Below are positions 12,288 to 24,263 of a DNA stretch of 64,000 nt, piece by piece. Location: assembly GCF_000835495.1 (NCBI RefSeq), contig NW_015622542.1, positions 6,757,936-6,821,935 of the forward strand, given 5' to 3'. Numbering within the stretch: the stretch's first letter is position 1; the number at the start of each line of letters is the position of its first letter. The position numbers and the translations under genes are program-made. The notes under the pieces were generated by a model that was not told where the DNA came from, made no database searches, and saw only the letters and a program-made list of their open reading frames with translations. The stretch comes from Cladophialophora immunda. Its lineage: Eukaryota; Ascomycota; Eurotiomycetes; Chaetothyriales; Herpotrichiellaceae.

Positions 12288-15200
12288 CGTCTCAGTCGCA
12301 TCGACAATGACCAGGCATCGCAGGAAATCCGAGAAAGGGCTTTCTTTCCTTATACTCTACTCAGACCCGAGTTCTCTCGTTGTGTCGAGACATGCCCGCC
12401 ACTCTCCGAACCCGGATCCAGAAGCAACAGCAGCACTCAGGACCCTCAATCCATAACAAACAAACAAAAGAGACTCTCTTTTCGATTCAAGGGCACCTCA
12501 ATCAGATGGGTTTTTTGGACAGGTTACTGCAACGACAGAAGCGAGATGCAGAAATGGAGACAGGTAAATGTCCGACCTTGGCCTACTGGTCCACTGAGGA
12601 ATGGCGAGTTGATGCGAAGCGAGTGGTCGCCACTTTCTCAGTCAGGTCAGCCGAAATTGTCGCTAGAACGGTGGTAGAGGATGCTGCCAGCGGGCAGAAG
12701 GAACCTGGAGTTTTGTGGGCACGACCGTGGTCTCGCGATAGCCATGCGCCTTTTCCCACTGATCTGTCGATCGGCAACCAGCGAAATTTGGGGCCAGATC
12801 GTCGAGACTTCTCTAAGCAAGGACAAGTATAGATTGGGGAGGGGGGGAAGAGGGAACCACTGCAGTTTAGCCCACTTGAGGCCCGTTAAGGGGTCAGAGA
12901 TGTCGTCCACGAGCGGCGCACGAGGGTGAACTGCCGGTGCGCGTGGCGTTGGGAGCGTGCCAGAGAAGAAATCGAAGGGTCCCGCTGGAACATCGAGAAC
13001 TCAGCCAGGTGGAGGATGAGGGCCTCTGACCGCAGCCCTGACTGATGCTGGGGCACATCAGCGGAAAGCCAAAAACCACGTCTGAGTGGGAACAGATTCG
13101 GATTGATGCGCAGCCCTGAAAAAGCTAGGGCCTCCTAGGAGCCTCCCCGGTTCTAGCAGCCGAAGTGAAAGAAGCTAGCCACAACGTTCTCAACAGCCGA
13201 ATGGGGCATGACCGGCATTCGGCTTGCCGCCTAGCTGGGTTGCGCCAAAACATCGCTGGAGCCATTCTCGAAAAGAGTTCCCCTGTTCGAGGGAGGTGGC
13301 CAGGAGGACCCATGAAAATGTTTGACCCATCCCCAAGCCACAGTTCGGATTGTCTAGGCTGAGAACATCCCGGAACTTTGACGTGTAGATGATACATAGT
13401 AGACATTTGATACATGTTTCTCTAAAAGCGCTTTGAACGTTCGTCCAGAGGTCGACGGGCATGGAATCATGGCTGAAGGAGGGAGGGCAGACCACCTCCT
13501 CTCTCAACAAATCGATGGTGTCATACGCGTGGCATGAATGGCAGTGGACGAGATCACCGGTTCTTCAGCCATCATGACGGCGCCCATGCTGCTGACATTG
13601 ACGGTTCCCTTGACTACCTGTGTGGCGGCCCTCTTGTGGAGGCGGACCGAGGACGATCATAGGCCTTGGCTGTTGTCCTTGGGTAGCTCTAAGCGGCCCT
13701 AGGCAAGGCAGATCAGAAACAAAGGGTGCTACCAACGTACCTGTTCCGGGCTCGGCTCGAGCTGCTCTGAGGTAAAGGGCCTGATCCCTGCTCATCTATT
13801 GAACTTCATCTGCGGCGAAATAGTGGTTCTAGAAGACTTTCGCTGTGCCTGAAACATCCGACCAGGGCCATTTCGGTCGTGTTGTAGGCGAGACGAGATT
13901 CTTTTCCGGAGTTGAAGTGCCTTGCTCTAGCAGACGGAGAAAACGAGCGGCCGGATGCAGCATGATTCCTCTGGCAAGGGTGCTATTCCTTATGGAGGGG
14001 GAGTGGCATCATCGGCATCTGAAGGCCTTCTCCCTCCTTCGAAACGCACAATCTGCATATTGTGGTTTTGGCGCAAAGGGAGACGAAAGTGGAACATACC
14101 ACCGGTCCACATGAGGAGCGCATGATTCCTGGCTGAAGCTGGCTCTACTACTCGTGCCTATCTTTCTGCCTTGTGGCCCAGTGCTGCACGGCTTTCCAAT
14201 TTTGCATTCTTTTAGTGTGATCGAATGTGGCCCATTCTTCTCCGTTTCTTCCGACTGGCATCAAACAGATGAACAATCTAAGCGTGAGGATGGTGCATGG
14301 GTGTGACGGAGAAAGTCGAACCCACGCCGTCACTCTAGCCAGCCATCAGCCAGGGGGGCACTGCGTCGTCGATCATGGGGCATGAATGCTGGGAGCATGG
14401 GGGCCCTTCGCCGGGAGAGTGTTTTAGTCCCCAAAGCTGAAAATTGGCCCCCTTCCCCAATTCGTCAACCCTCATCTCTGTTGACTAGGCTTCCATCCCC
14501 CAAGGCAAGTCCCCAAGACCAGAACGGAGTACTCGCTCCAGCGTCTATTCCCTCTGGAGCCGGAGCATCTGCGACGTGACGAATTGGTTGAAGCTAATGC
14601 TGCAAGTTCGAAAGCCCCGAGAAAAAGCTGTTGCAGATGCAAGATTCCAGGTGGGGGTGAGGATACCTCCGTAGTCAACCTCACAGCGACTTCCGTCTCT
14701 TCTCGAAGGACGGGGTAGGACAGTGGTGGCCAGTCAACTCGCACCGTAGGATACTAAGTAAAAGTGGGAGGAGTAACGGATCACTGGCGGAAAGCAGGAT
14801 CTGAGGATCCACAGGTACGGAGTACCTTTGGGAGTCGTAACTTTGCAGAGCCTGGGAATGGATAATTGATCCTGGGTCCCAGGTGTTTGTGGCGGTCAAC
14901 CCCGTCATGTCTGTCTGTTTCCATTGAGGTGCAGAATTAGGCCCGAGACCTAACGGAATTGCAGAGTCCGTAGGGCGAATCATCGACAACATTTTACCGT
15001 GTGAGCAATGATGTGCAGCAGTGTCTCTCCCCCAAAAGGATGAGCGGGAGCATCCAACGCCCAACCGTTTTCCTCTTCTGTTCAGGATCGTGCGAGCACC
15101 TGCCGCTCATCTCTCGGCTTGGTGGCGCAAAAGATTCTCAGAGCAAGATGGAAACGGCCAATAGTTCCAGAAGACTGGTTTCTGGCACTAGCGTGCAGCG

Positions 15201-17036
15201 CTGAGGAGACCTGGAACTTAGATTAAACGCCAGAGACCCAGCAAGCCAGGGTGGTCTGGGAGGTAAGGATCCCCCCCCAGGTAACGCCATCCAGTCGGTT
15301 GCAAGTCCCAGTGGTAAGCCGTTGGAAATGAACTTAGCCCTCGGATCTACACGACCCTCAAACAGGATCGACTTTGCAGCTCGCAGCTCGCAGCTCGCAA
15401 TGCACCAAGGTGGGATTTCCCCTGGCATCTGAGTCCCGCATTCGCGCAGCAAGGATCATACAGGCGCACCTTGTCGTAGGGTGTTTCGAACCCAACCACT
15501 CTTTCCGTTCTCCCCGTGAAACATCACGTTCGGCGAGTCCCAGCCAAATCTTGAAATAGGGCGCAACCTGACGTGCGCTGTGGCCATGGTCCAAGAGTCG
15601 AACGAACAACGAGCGACATTGCAATCCTTCCTTGGTCTTCAATAGATCCTCAACTAGTTTCACAAACGGCATGACGCAGTCGAACTGTTCCATGACGGCG
15701 ACCGGATTTGGCAGATCCAATCTGCTTCTCAGATATCGAAAAGGTTTAGGGAAAAGTTCTTAATTTTACCACATCGCCCGATCTATTCCCTATGCTGTTC
15801 CATTCCTGGTCAGGACAATTGTCCGCAGCGGGTTTATTGGTTCCTGCACGTAGTGGTTATTGGATCTGTGTTCCGAGTAGGCCCTCTGGTGGCATCTGAC
15901 ATATACCGACTAATACCTAGGGCAGAACCCATTACGCCGAGGATTGGAGAACTGAAGTGAGGGATCGACAAGCTGCAGCAAAGGAGGCGGTGATTGTCTC
16001 CTCCCCTGTCATCTGACCCAAGTAATGGATGACTCAATTAAAGCGAGTTAGTGGGTTCGATAATGTGTCGGACTAGATAAACCCATGCTTGGGCGTTTTC
16101 GAGAAGTTAATACGGAGTATTACTTCGAGGTGCCTTCTAGAAGTGTGTGGAGGTCGCAGAGAATTGGGCCGATGATGCAGTAAGTTTGTTTACATTGTGT
16201 CGGGCGCACTGAAACACTCGTTCTTGAGCTTGTTCGAGTATGAGGAAACGATCGGCATGATGAGATGTGTGGAGAGTTGAGGAGGTGAAGACGTGTCGAA
16301 GTGGTCAATCCCTTCGAGACGTCAACGCGGCCACTCGCCGAAAGTTAAGATAGTGCATAGAACCATTATTGAGACAAGCCCCTGCACAAGGAGGAGAAGC
16401 GTCGCTGCAGGCCTCCTCACCCTCCAGCCAGACTTCTCTGAAAAGAGGTCACAATGGGCAGTTGACGTGTAAGCTCCGTGGGGAGGGTTAAACTATGACC
16501 TTTTGTTTGATGATTGCCAATTTAGTTTCTACTGACGTTGAGGACCGTCAATTTCCAGGGTTCTGGGTGGTGTCATCAGGTGTGATCCGCGTCCAGTTCC
16601 TAGGGGGATTGCTCTCTGGCAGGGCCAAGCTTCGATCAGCAACTTTAACCAGGGAGATGGCCTCCAGTGCCAATCGCCCACCGGGGTTTCCTCGCAACCG
16701 GTAACCCTGCCGAAAATTGGCGAAGGACGGTGATCGATCTCGAGGTGTTTCTCTCACCCAACAGAGGTTCCGAGGGGCCTAAGCGACGATCTTGGGGTAT
16801 CAGGAGGCATTTAGTGACGGGTTCCAGGTTCTTGCGCTGGTGCAGGATGGTCGATGAGGCTCTAAGGTGCCGAATTCCAGCAGCGGGAAGGAATAGTACC
16901 GATTTGTTTGCGCAAGTCTGGTCCCCGACCCAATGAGACGTAGGGGCGCAGGATACCGATCCTTGTATATCGGGGACCTCTTTTGACAGCTTTCTAGAAC
17001 ATTGACCCAACAGGAGATGAGGGGACCACGGCGGAT
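12288..17036. other. Gene-poor intergenic stretch
   Basis: About 4.7 kb with only short, unconvincing frames on both strands. Visible items: a three-fold CAGCTCG short repeat near 15376-15399; TACGGAGTA sites at 14816-14824 and 16111-16119; and a run of eight C near 15271. I looked for tRNA T-loop patterns around several TTCGA strings and found no matching cloverleaf arms. It may contain the long upstream region of the regulator that starts at 12287. Confidence 0.45.
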
Positions 17037-17493
17037 TCACGATTTTGAGTCCCACCTCTCCATTATCTGATCGACGGCGGCGGCGAAGCCTTCCATTTCC
17101 TCTTCGGCTGTCATGCCAGTAAAATCCATGCTGCAGCCCACGTACACTGGGTGTTTCATCTTCCGCGCAAGAACCTTAGCCATTCGAGTGGCGTAGTCAA
17201 TGTTGGAGCCCGAGGTTGCGAGAGGAGTGCTGATCACATTCCGGTCGTTTCTCATCTAGAACTCATCAGAGGGAGGCTGTAACAGTCCTCAGTAAGGAAT
17301 GTTTACGTACATCAGGCATTGCGTAGACCAAACTTCCCATTGGCGGTACAGTGCTCTCATCTTCAGCGATGTTGGTGGTGGTCAAATGAGCCATGGTGCA
17401 ATTTCCCATGAAACTCAGGTGGGCATGGAAGTTGAGATGAGGGTGCCTGGGCATGGGGAATGAGATGTGGACAGGCTTGAAAGAGGGTTCCAT
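17037..17493 (-). CDS. Proteasome assembly chaperone 4-like protein, 133 aa
   Basis: Small cytosolic chaperone of the PAC4/Poc4 family, which helps assemble the alpha-ring of the 20S proteasome together with PAC3. Exons on the minus strand are 17493-17311 and 17255-17037 (402 bases), separated by a 55-bp intron with donor GTACGT and acceptor CTAG. Family-like segments are VHISFPMPRHPHLNFHAHLS, then GSLVYAMPD just before the splice, then IDYATRMAKVLARKMKHPVY with VGCSMDFTG after it, and a C-terminal helix beginning EEEMEGFAAAV. The length fits the family. The ATG at 17493 is the only start that retains the first strand. It is divergent from the N-methyltransferase gene with about 350 bp between starts. 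The assignment rests on pattern recall; these proteins are short and diverged. Confidence 0.8.
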
Positions 17494-17843
17494 GGCTGCC
17501 TGGGGTCAGTGGCACTCGAGGACCCAAGGATATTGCGCAGGAATGACACCCTGGCAGCGAGAGAGAGATTGATGCACACGAGCTGTTGCACGGAGAGATC
17601 CTTGGAATGGACGACTCGGTGCAGTGCAGTGCAGTTTGTGGTAAGTTGGTTGCACCGAGGGGAGAATGACTGAGTTGGTTGTTTGCGTGTGAAATCTGGC
17701 TTGGCACATCTTCGACTTCATCCCGCAATGGATTGTCTCTATTGTAGCAAGCAACCAAACTCATCAAATCTCCCAAAGGGATTGTCCGTCACCGATCTTC
17801 CACGAGATATTCTCCTGCCCGGCGCTTCTGAAGCCTCTGTGGG
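17494..17843. promoter_or_regulatory. Divergent promoter of PAC4-like and N2227 methyltransferase genes
   Basis: Shared 350-bp upstream region between two start codons facing apart. A short GTGCA repeat lies near 17620-17632. No TATA box is clear. Confidence 0.4.
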
Positions 17844-19555
17844 ATGGCTGCGGCCCAGCACACCGAGGATGCTGCCGTGTCACAATCCAGCACAATGTTC
17901 GACGATGCAGGTCCTCTGGCCGACCCCCAGGAACGGCGAGTCATCTTCGCCGCCTTGGATTCCTTTCAGTAAGTGGACCGGAAAATTCCACGCATTGGCA
18001 TCTGGCGCTCCAACCAGGTCTCCCGGCCTGCATATGGCAAGGCTGAACCGGGATGTGGTTTACCGCCCTTATCTTGATGGGTGGCTTTGTGAAACGGACG
18101 CTCAACATGATACGGCAACATCATATTTGATGACTTTAATCACAGGGTCATTGCTCTGCTTGTCGAAGACGCCTTGAATGAAGGCAACGAGCGTGATCAT
18201 GAGAAACTCTCCAGCCTCACTTCCTACGGTTGTGCGCTCAGGCTTATCCTGATACTCCTGGGAATGGTCTTGCGAACGAACGACCATCTGCTATGGCTCT
18301 TCACTTGTTTCAACTTCCCCTAAGCGACACTGCCTCGACTAACAAAGCTGACCCAGATTGAAGCCAGTACCGGAGAAACGCACACTTCAACACAACGCAT
18401 CGAAGGCGGCAAAATCTATACGCTCTCCCGTCAGCCCAATGGCAAATGCTTGCAGCTCCCCCCTTTTCGATCCTCGACGCCCTAAACGCTGTTGACGATG
18501 CATTGGACCATAACGCCGACTTGGCAGACCGAATCTTTCACCTGGGATTAGGCGCATTTGAGCTTCCGGAGAAACCGCCCAAAGACCCGGAGATGAACTG
18601 GCAAGGCAAGGCCAAACCGAACGACATCTCCAAAGCTCACTCTACCATCCGTCAATTCTACAGGGACTGGACTCACGAAGGATTCACTCTCGAGGTCGAG
18701 CCGCTCCTCAAGACGATACTCTCAGACCTGGAGTCAAATCTCCCCGCGGTACAACCCCATAGCCAGCCTCCATCACTCCTGCTGCCAGGTGCCGGACTCG
18801 GTCGCGTACTGTTTGAGCTCGCCCTGCGCGGCTTTCAGGCGACAGGCAACGAGATCTCCTATCACCAACTGCTCGCGAGTAATTTCATTCTCAACAGCAC
18901 CGAACAAGCCAACCAGTACCCGATCTACCCCTTTGCACATGCATTCACCAACGTCGTCTCTCGAGCCAACCAGCTCAGACGCTACACAGTTCCGGACGTC
19001 CACCCCGGCGAAGCCTTCTCCGCCCGGCTTTCCGCCGGGTTACCGGTGGGTGAAATGAACATGACCGCGGGGGATTTCGTGCTCTCCTACTCCACCCCGG
19101 AATCCAAGGAGACGTTCGATGGGGTGGTGTCGCTCTTCTTCATCGACACGGCCCCAAATCTCTTTCGCTATATCGAGACGGTGCGGAATTGCTTGACGGT
19201 GGGCGGCGTGTGGATCAACATCGGCCCCCTCCTGTGGCACTTTGACGATCGTGCGCCAGGAGGAAGCACCGCCGAAGACGACGCCGAGGACGACGACGGA
19301 GCGGGCGAAGAGAACATGCATCCCGGACCTGGCTCCAAAAGCCAGCCAAAGCCCGGCTTCGAAGACAAAGGGATCGGCGAACCGGGATCCTTCGAACTCG
19401 CGGACGAGGAAGTCATCCTCCTCGTTTCACGCATGGGGTTTGACGTGATTACGCACGAGATCCTTCCCGCTGATTCAGGCTACATTCAGGACCCGAACAG
19501 CCTGTTGCAGAATCGGTACCGTTGCAGCCACTGGGTCGCGAGGAAAGCTGCTTGA
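17844..19555 (+). CDS. N2227-family methyltransferase (carnosine N-methyltransferase-like), 438 aa
   Basis: SAM-dependent methyltransferase of the family that includes CARNMT1, which methylates carnosine (and proteins) at a histidine nitrogen. Proposed exons are 17844-17968 and 18364-19555 (1317 bases). The SAM-binding loop is LLLPGAGLGRVLFELA (from about residue 180), followed by GNEISYHQLLASNFIL. The family block FDGVVSLFFIDTAPNLF continues into YIETVRNCLTVGGVWINIGP, then LLWHF. The N-terminal helix RRNAHFNTTHRRRQNLYALP sits just after the splice. The intron is long for this window (395 bp); a small missed exon is possible, but the chosen borders keep frame and conserved sequence. An acidic low-complexity insert (residues after HFDDRAPGG, about 45 long) interrupts the C-terminal part. 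The physiological substrate in fungi is not established. Confidence 0.85.
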
Positions 19556-20331
19556 TCGTTATTCGACCCCACGTCGACCTCTTTCGTCCCTTTTCTGATC
19601 GATTCCAGCACATGCGCGATTCCATCTATCCACAGTCGATGCCATCAAAGAGCCAAAATGCGTGTTTCATCCCGCAGGAGTTGTAGATATCACCATTTAT
19701 ATAGATATGACCAGCTTACCCCGACGAGGAGCTCCCGATATCTAGATGGATAACCCGAGTGCTTAAAGCCGTTTTGGAGGTTGGTTCGGGCACTGGATAC
19801 ACTCAGACAAGGCTGACAATTCTTACCGTCGCGTATAGCGATCGATCATATCTCTTTCCGATAGCACATCTCCTTGCAGGAAAATATATATTGTTGGTTT
19901 CAAGGCTAAATCTGATTTGACCCATCTGATTTATTGTATCTCGCGTTCTCAAAAGGTTTCATTGCGTTCGCTCATGGATAGTATGCAACTCCTGGCTTTT
20001 TTTCCCTTCTTGATCTTTACGTCGTTTCAACGTCACTGTGCCCACGACACCATCGTCAATCCTCAAAATCCATGCAGCTCAAGCGCAACGTACTTACACT
20101 GTGATCATCTCCACATCAGCAATCATCAAAGTGTAGCCTGACCAGCATCAGGGACATTCCCAAACTTCCCTCTTCTGCCGCCGCTGTCGTTCCTTCGTAC
20201 TTCGTCTTCGGCCCCGACGCTCATTAAATCACTCCTGTCTCTTGTCGATTTCCCTGAACTGCCACGGTTCCACTGTTGCTGTTGGAATTATCTTCATTCT
20301 CCGAGCCATATCCATGCTTCACTCCGTTTCC
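19556..20331. other. Convergent intergenic region
   Basis: 3' UTR space between the methyltransferase and the Hsp70-like gene. No supported gene; the composition is AT-richer than the flanking coding DNA. Confidence 0.45.
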
Positions 20332-22681
20332 TTATCTGAACCTTGCGCTACATCTTCCCATCACCTCACCCTGACACACCAACTCGGCATTAAATTCGGA
20401 ACCGTCCAAAGTCAGGTAAATATCGAAGTACACTCTGTAGAATGTGCCTTGTGGAGTGTCCATTCGCTCAAAGTCCTTCTCGAGATTCTTTCTTGACAAA
20501 TCCGAAGTAAGCGTGACCACTTCCTTGATGCGTGGGTCTTTGGTATATTCGGGGCTGTTGCACTGTCAGCTGGTAAACACCAAGCAGTAGGAGAAAAGTA
20601 ACCTTACCAAACATCCTCATCACATGCATAAAGAATATCCTCGTACATCAACGTCGCCCCTGGTGCGACCTGTCTGAAAAACGAGACTTTGACGGGCTCA
20701 CCAATCTTGACTCTCTCGCCCTTCTGAACGAAGATCTGTCTCGTATATTTACACCGATCCTTGCCGTCAAGGCTGGGCACGCGATATTGTTCGGGATGAT
20801 GGCCCTCTTTAAACGGCTGGAGAGTCGCCATGAGGTAATGTCGTCTCGCAACACGGGAAGTAATGACGCGCTCGGTAATACCTGCCGTGACGGCGCCTTT
20901 GACAATTGCAGCCACCGAGTCCATGGGTCTGACGACTTTGGATTGAAATTGTGGAGGGACGTGGAGCTTGATCTGTTGGAAGAGATACTCGGATGCACCG
21001 AAACCACCCACCACAAGAACATTCTGTAACGATCTGTTCTGCGCCTGGATAGCAATGATTTGGTTGCGAACAAGTTCCAGGATTCTGTTGACGACGGGTT
21101 CGAAGCATTGAAGAATTTCCTCGTTGGTGAACGTCATGTACCCTTCTTCGATGCCGGCTTCGGGGAATTCAGCCTCGATACCAACATCGACGGCCCATTT
21201 CTGGCCGTTGTTACGGAAATCGGCCTTTATTCTGTTCTCAAAGTCCATAATACATTTGGCGTACACTCGACCCGCCGTTTTCGATCCGTCAGGTAACTTC
21301 ATTTTCCTGATTTTTGCGCGCAGGATATTGGAGAAGTTTCGGTTGAGAGCAGTCGAGCCGCAGGAGTCACCACTACCAGCCGTACATTCGGCAACAGTGA
21401 AAGGAGTTTCTTCCTCGACCTCGTACGCGATCAAATCGACAGTTCCACCGCCACAGTCCACAATCAGGACAGCATCATGGATTTTGAGGTTGAGCAGACC
21501 AGTCTTGGAACAGAACATGGCCGCTGCTTCGGGTTCAGTGATGAGGGTCAGTCGGTTGTCGTTCTCATCCCGAATAAATCCAGCTTGAATGGCGGCCGCT
21601 CTGGTAGCTGCTTTACCGGCATCGTTCCAAATAGCGGGGACGGTCAAAAAGTATCGGATGTTGCGCTCTTCTCTGTTGAAGACCTCACCCAACGTCTTTT
21701 GCAGCTGGACTCGCATAGCTTGCCGGAGTTTGAAGAGATAGTCGGCAGCCACATCAATTTCGGACTTCCCAGGTGGGAGAGGGGGTAGGTTAATGGGGTC
21801 TATGTAAGTGTTGCCTGAGAGCATGAGTTGCAGTTTGAACCATTCGACTTTTTGCACGCCTGGTTTGGGATAGCCGGTGGGAGCTAGGGCGTCCGCAATA
21901 TCGGGACCCCATCCGACGACTTTCTGATATTGATCGTAGTATAGTACCGTCGGAATCTACAGATGTCAGTCCCACGCCACGGCGCCTCCGAGGGGTGTCT
22001 ACTTCGACCCACCTTTTGTTTCGTTTGATTGCCTGCACCTGGCCACTCTGTTATTATATCCTCTTTCGCTTCTGTGTTTGTCGCAAAGGCGAATGCCACA
22101 CCGGAGAAAGTGGTGCCCTAAACAAGAAAAGCAGTCAGTTACCTGCACCATCGAATTATCCTGAAAAGGGCAAATCTTACAAAATCGATGCCGACGATCA
22201 ACTGGGCCTTGCTCCTCCCTGCGCCTTCAACTTCAGCGGGACGGGCACCAGGCGGGTATTGGTTAGCCATATGTTGAATACCCGGCTGCGGCCCTATAGT
22301 CTGATGCCCATATGCGCCGCCGTACCCTGGAGGCTGTGGGGGACCCAGCTGGGGAGCACCACCGACATAGGCACCGGCCCTGGTATCGATGGGAGCAGGG
22401 TGGTGTGCCATTTGGTTCTGAGTAGGCGGCATTGGCGACTGAGGGCGTCCTTGCACGCTATTGTAGGAGTAGCTAGGAGGACGTCCAGGCGCGCCCGGCT
22501 GATTGGGATTCATGGGCGGCAGACTGGTTTGTGAAGAGTTTTGAGGAGGGGGAGGAGTCGTGGCGTTCGAGATAGAACCGTTGGGTGAAGCGACAGAGGT
22601 GGAGGTGGTTGAAGCGGTTTGGATATTGGCACTACTCTTTCGTTTGGAACCGAAGCCTAGAGACTTGAAGCGCGAGCTCAT
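20332..22681 (-). CDS. Hsp70-like (HSPA12-type) ATPase-domain protein with disordered N-terminus, 725 aa
   Basis: Member of the actin/Hsp70 ATPase superfamily. Exons on the minus strand are 22681-22181, 22117-22013, 21956-20608 and 20554-20332, in total 2178 bases. Residues 1-155 are Pro/Gln/Gly-rich and look disordered. The nucleotide-binding domain then starts with VGIDFGTTFSGVAFA, whose first intron falls inside the phosphate-1 loop. Later landmarks are LTVPAIWNDAGKAATRAAA, ITEPEAAAMFC, the phosphate-2 loop VDCGGGTVDLIAYE, and the adenosine motif VVGGFGASEYLF. There is no canonical Hsp70 substrate-binding domain; the C-terminal 150 residues are a short beta-rich stretch typical of the fungal HSPA12-like group. 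That distinguishes it from true folding chaperones, so chaperone activity should not be assumed. Splice phases all close, and the last exon supplies about 74 residues. Confidence 0.9.
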
Positions 22682-24263
22682 GACATCGACATTGAATAGT
22701 AGAGCGAGGGAAAGAGCGAGTGCACGGGGTCAGGTTCTTTTGTTGTAGTTGTGGGCTTTTTTTCTGGTTGTTGACAGCAGTCGGAACGGGGTGGTTTGGA
22801 TTGGTAAGGCGAGTGAGACTGGTGGCTGAGCGAAGGAAGGAGCACTGGTCTGGGGCGATGACGAGGGGTATCCAGAACCCAAATTCCAGATGGTAGTGCA
22901 ACGCTGGGACGAGCAAGACGAGGGTGTTTGAGAACTGGATAGACAGCTGAAGAAGAGGTATGTTAGCGATAGAAGCAAAGAGGGACGTGCGGCTGCGGCT
23001 GTGTTGCTTGCGCTGAAGAGGGCGGGCAGACTAAGAGGCGAGAACAACCTAAGCGGCGGCCACGGTGCCCGTAACGATGCGTAATGGTACGGGGGTATTG
23101 GGCACCTAAGAGAACACTAGTGGCCCCCTCGCCCTCTAAATATCAGGCTGAGATACGAAGGATTTCAATCCCCTTGACCGTCCTTCAGGCAATAAAGACA
23201 TGATACACCGGGTCGCGGCACCCTGCTGCGGGCCCGGCAATTGCACGTCTCTAGTCTACCATCACCTTGCCTCCTTGCATCAGTCATAGATCGCAAGCAG
23301 CAGACACAGAAGGTGAAAGGTGGTGGCCAAGATGGGGGGGCATCTAGGCTGGTGCTAGGGGCCAGTAGTGGGCTCTAGTGGCTCCCCAGGTGGCACGTCT
23401 CGTATTGTCTGATGCCTAATGGTATCTGAAGGCTGATTTTGGGGGCTGACAAGCACTGACTTCTTTTGCCAGATGCCAGTGAGACGAACAGATAAAGAGC
23501 GGTGAAATCCACGCCACCATGTACCTTAGTTGATGCTCTGTCGTTTTGTTCTTTTGAGCTCGTCCATTTCTCAACTGTCGCCTCGATGCCCCCAACCGTC
23601 AAGATACCAAGACATGGTGGTAAGATCCTACTGGGGAAGATGCAGATGCTAAGAGTCGATAGGGCTGACATACCGCCCCCTCCTTCATCTTCCGTCGCCC
23701 GCTCAAGGCTCGTCTGCGTCCTCGGCGGCCCAATCCAATCAAACTGGCTCGTTTCAGCCTTTGAACAAATGTGCAGTCCCGACAATTTCATCCTCCCACG
23801 TTTCGACGCCTGGATACGGGCGCAAGAAAGGGCGTCTCGCGTTCGTGAGGCTTTCGCCCACTTTCGCCTGTCCTATCTTCCCTCATGTTTCAGCCTTCTC
23901 TGGGAGTTCCGGATGTTCTAGTCGATCCATCCTACTACCACGTATGTACAAACGGAACAGATCTACCGCAACATAAGACACACATGTGGCCGGACCCCTA
24001 TGAATGCCCCACTAGAAAGAGAGGGCCGGGTCAACCGTCGGACTTGGGATTCCATCGGAACCCAGGCGATCACACAGCTGTGTGCGGCTGACAAGTGGGT
24101 GGCACTTTCACATGGGTGTCTTTGGGACTGCTCCTTCTATTGGCTCGATGTTTTCTCCCAATAAACACGGCCTTGGGCTGTAGAAGGCTCAGAATATCGA
24201 TGGTGATGATGAGGCTCGTATGTATTGATGCAAAAGAAGACCCTCTTTTTTTAACACTAAGGT
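22682..24263. other. Intergenic region upstream of Hsp70-like gene
   Basis: About 1.6 kb between the start of the Hsp70-like gene and the 3' end of the LHS1-like gene. No supported gene. It contains pyrimidine/purine-skewed tracts near 22700-23040 that probably form the promoter and leader of the Hsp70-like gene. Confidence 0.45.

Noticed and set aside
12198..12832. Overlapping plus frames upstream of the second regulator
   Set aside because: No family features; they overlap the first exon and promoter of the minus-strand gene.
15480..15500. TTCGA strings here and elsewhere that resemble tRNA T-loops
   Set aside because: No pairing arms or acceptor stem could be built around them.
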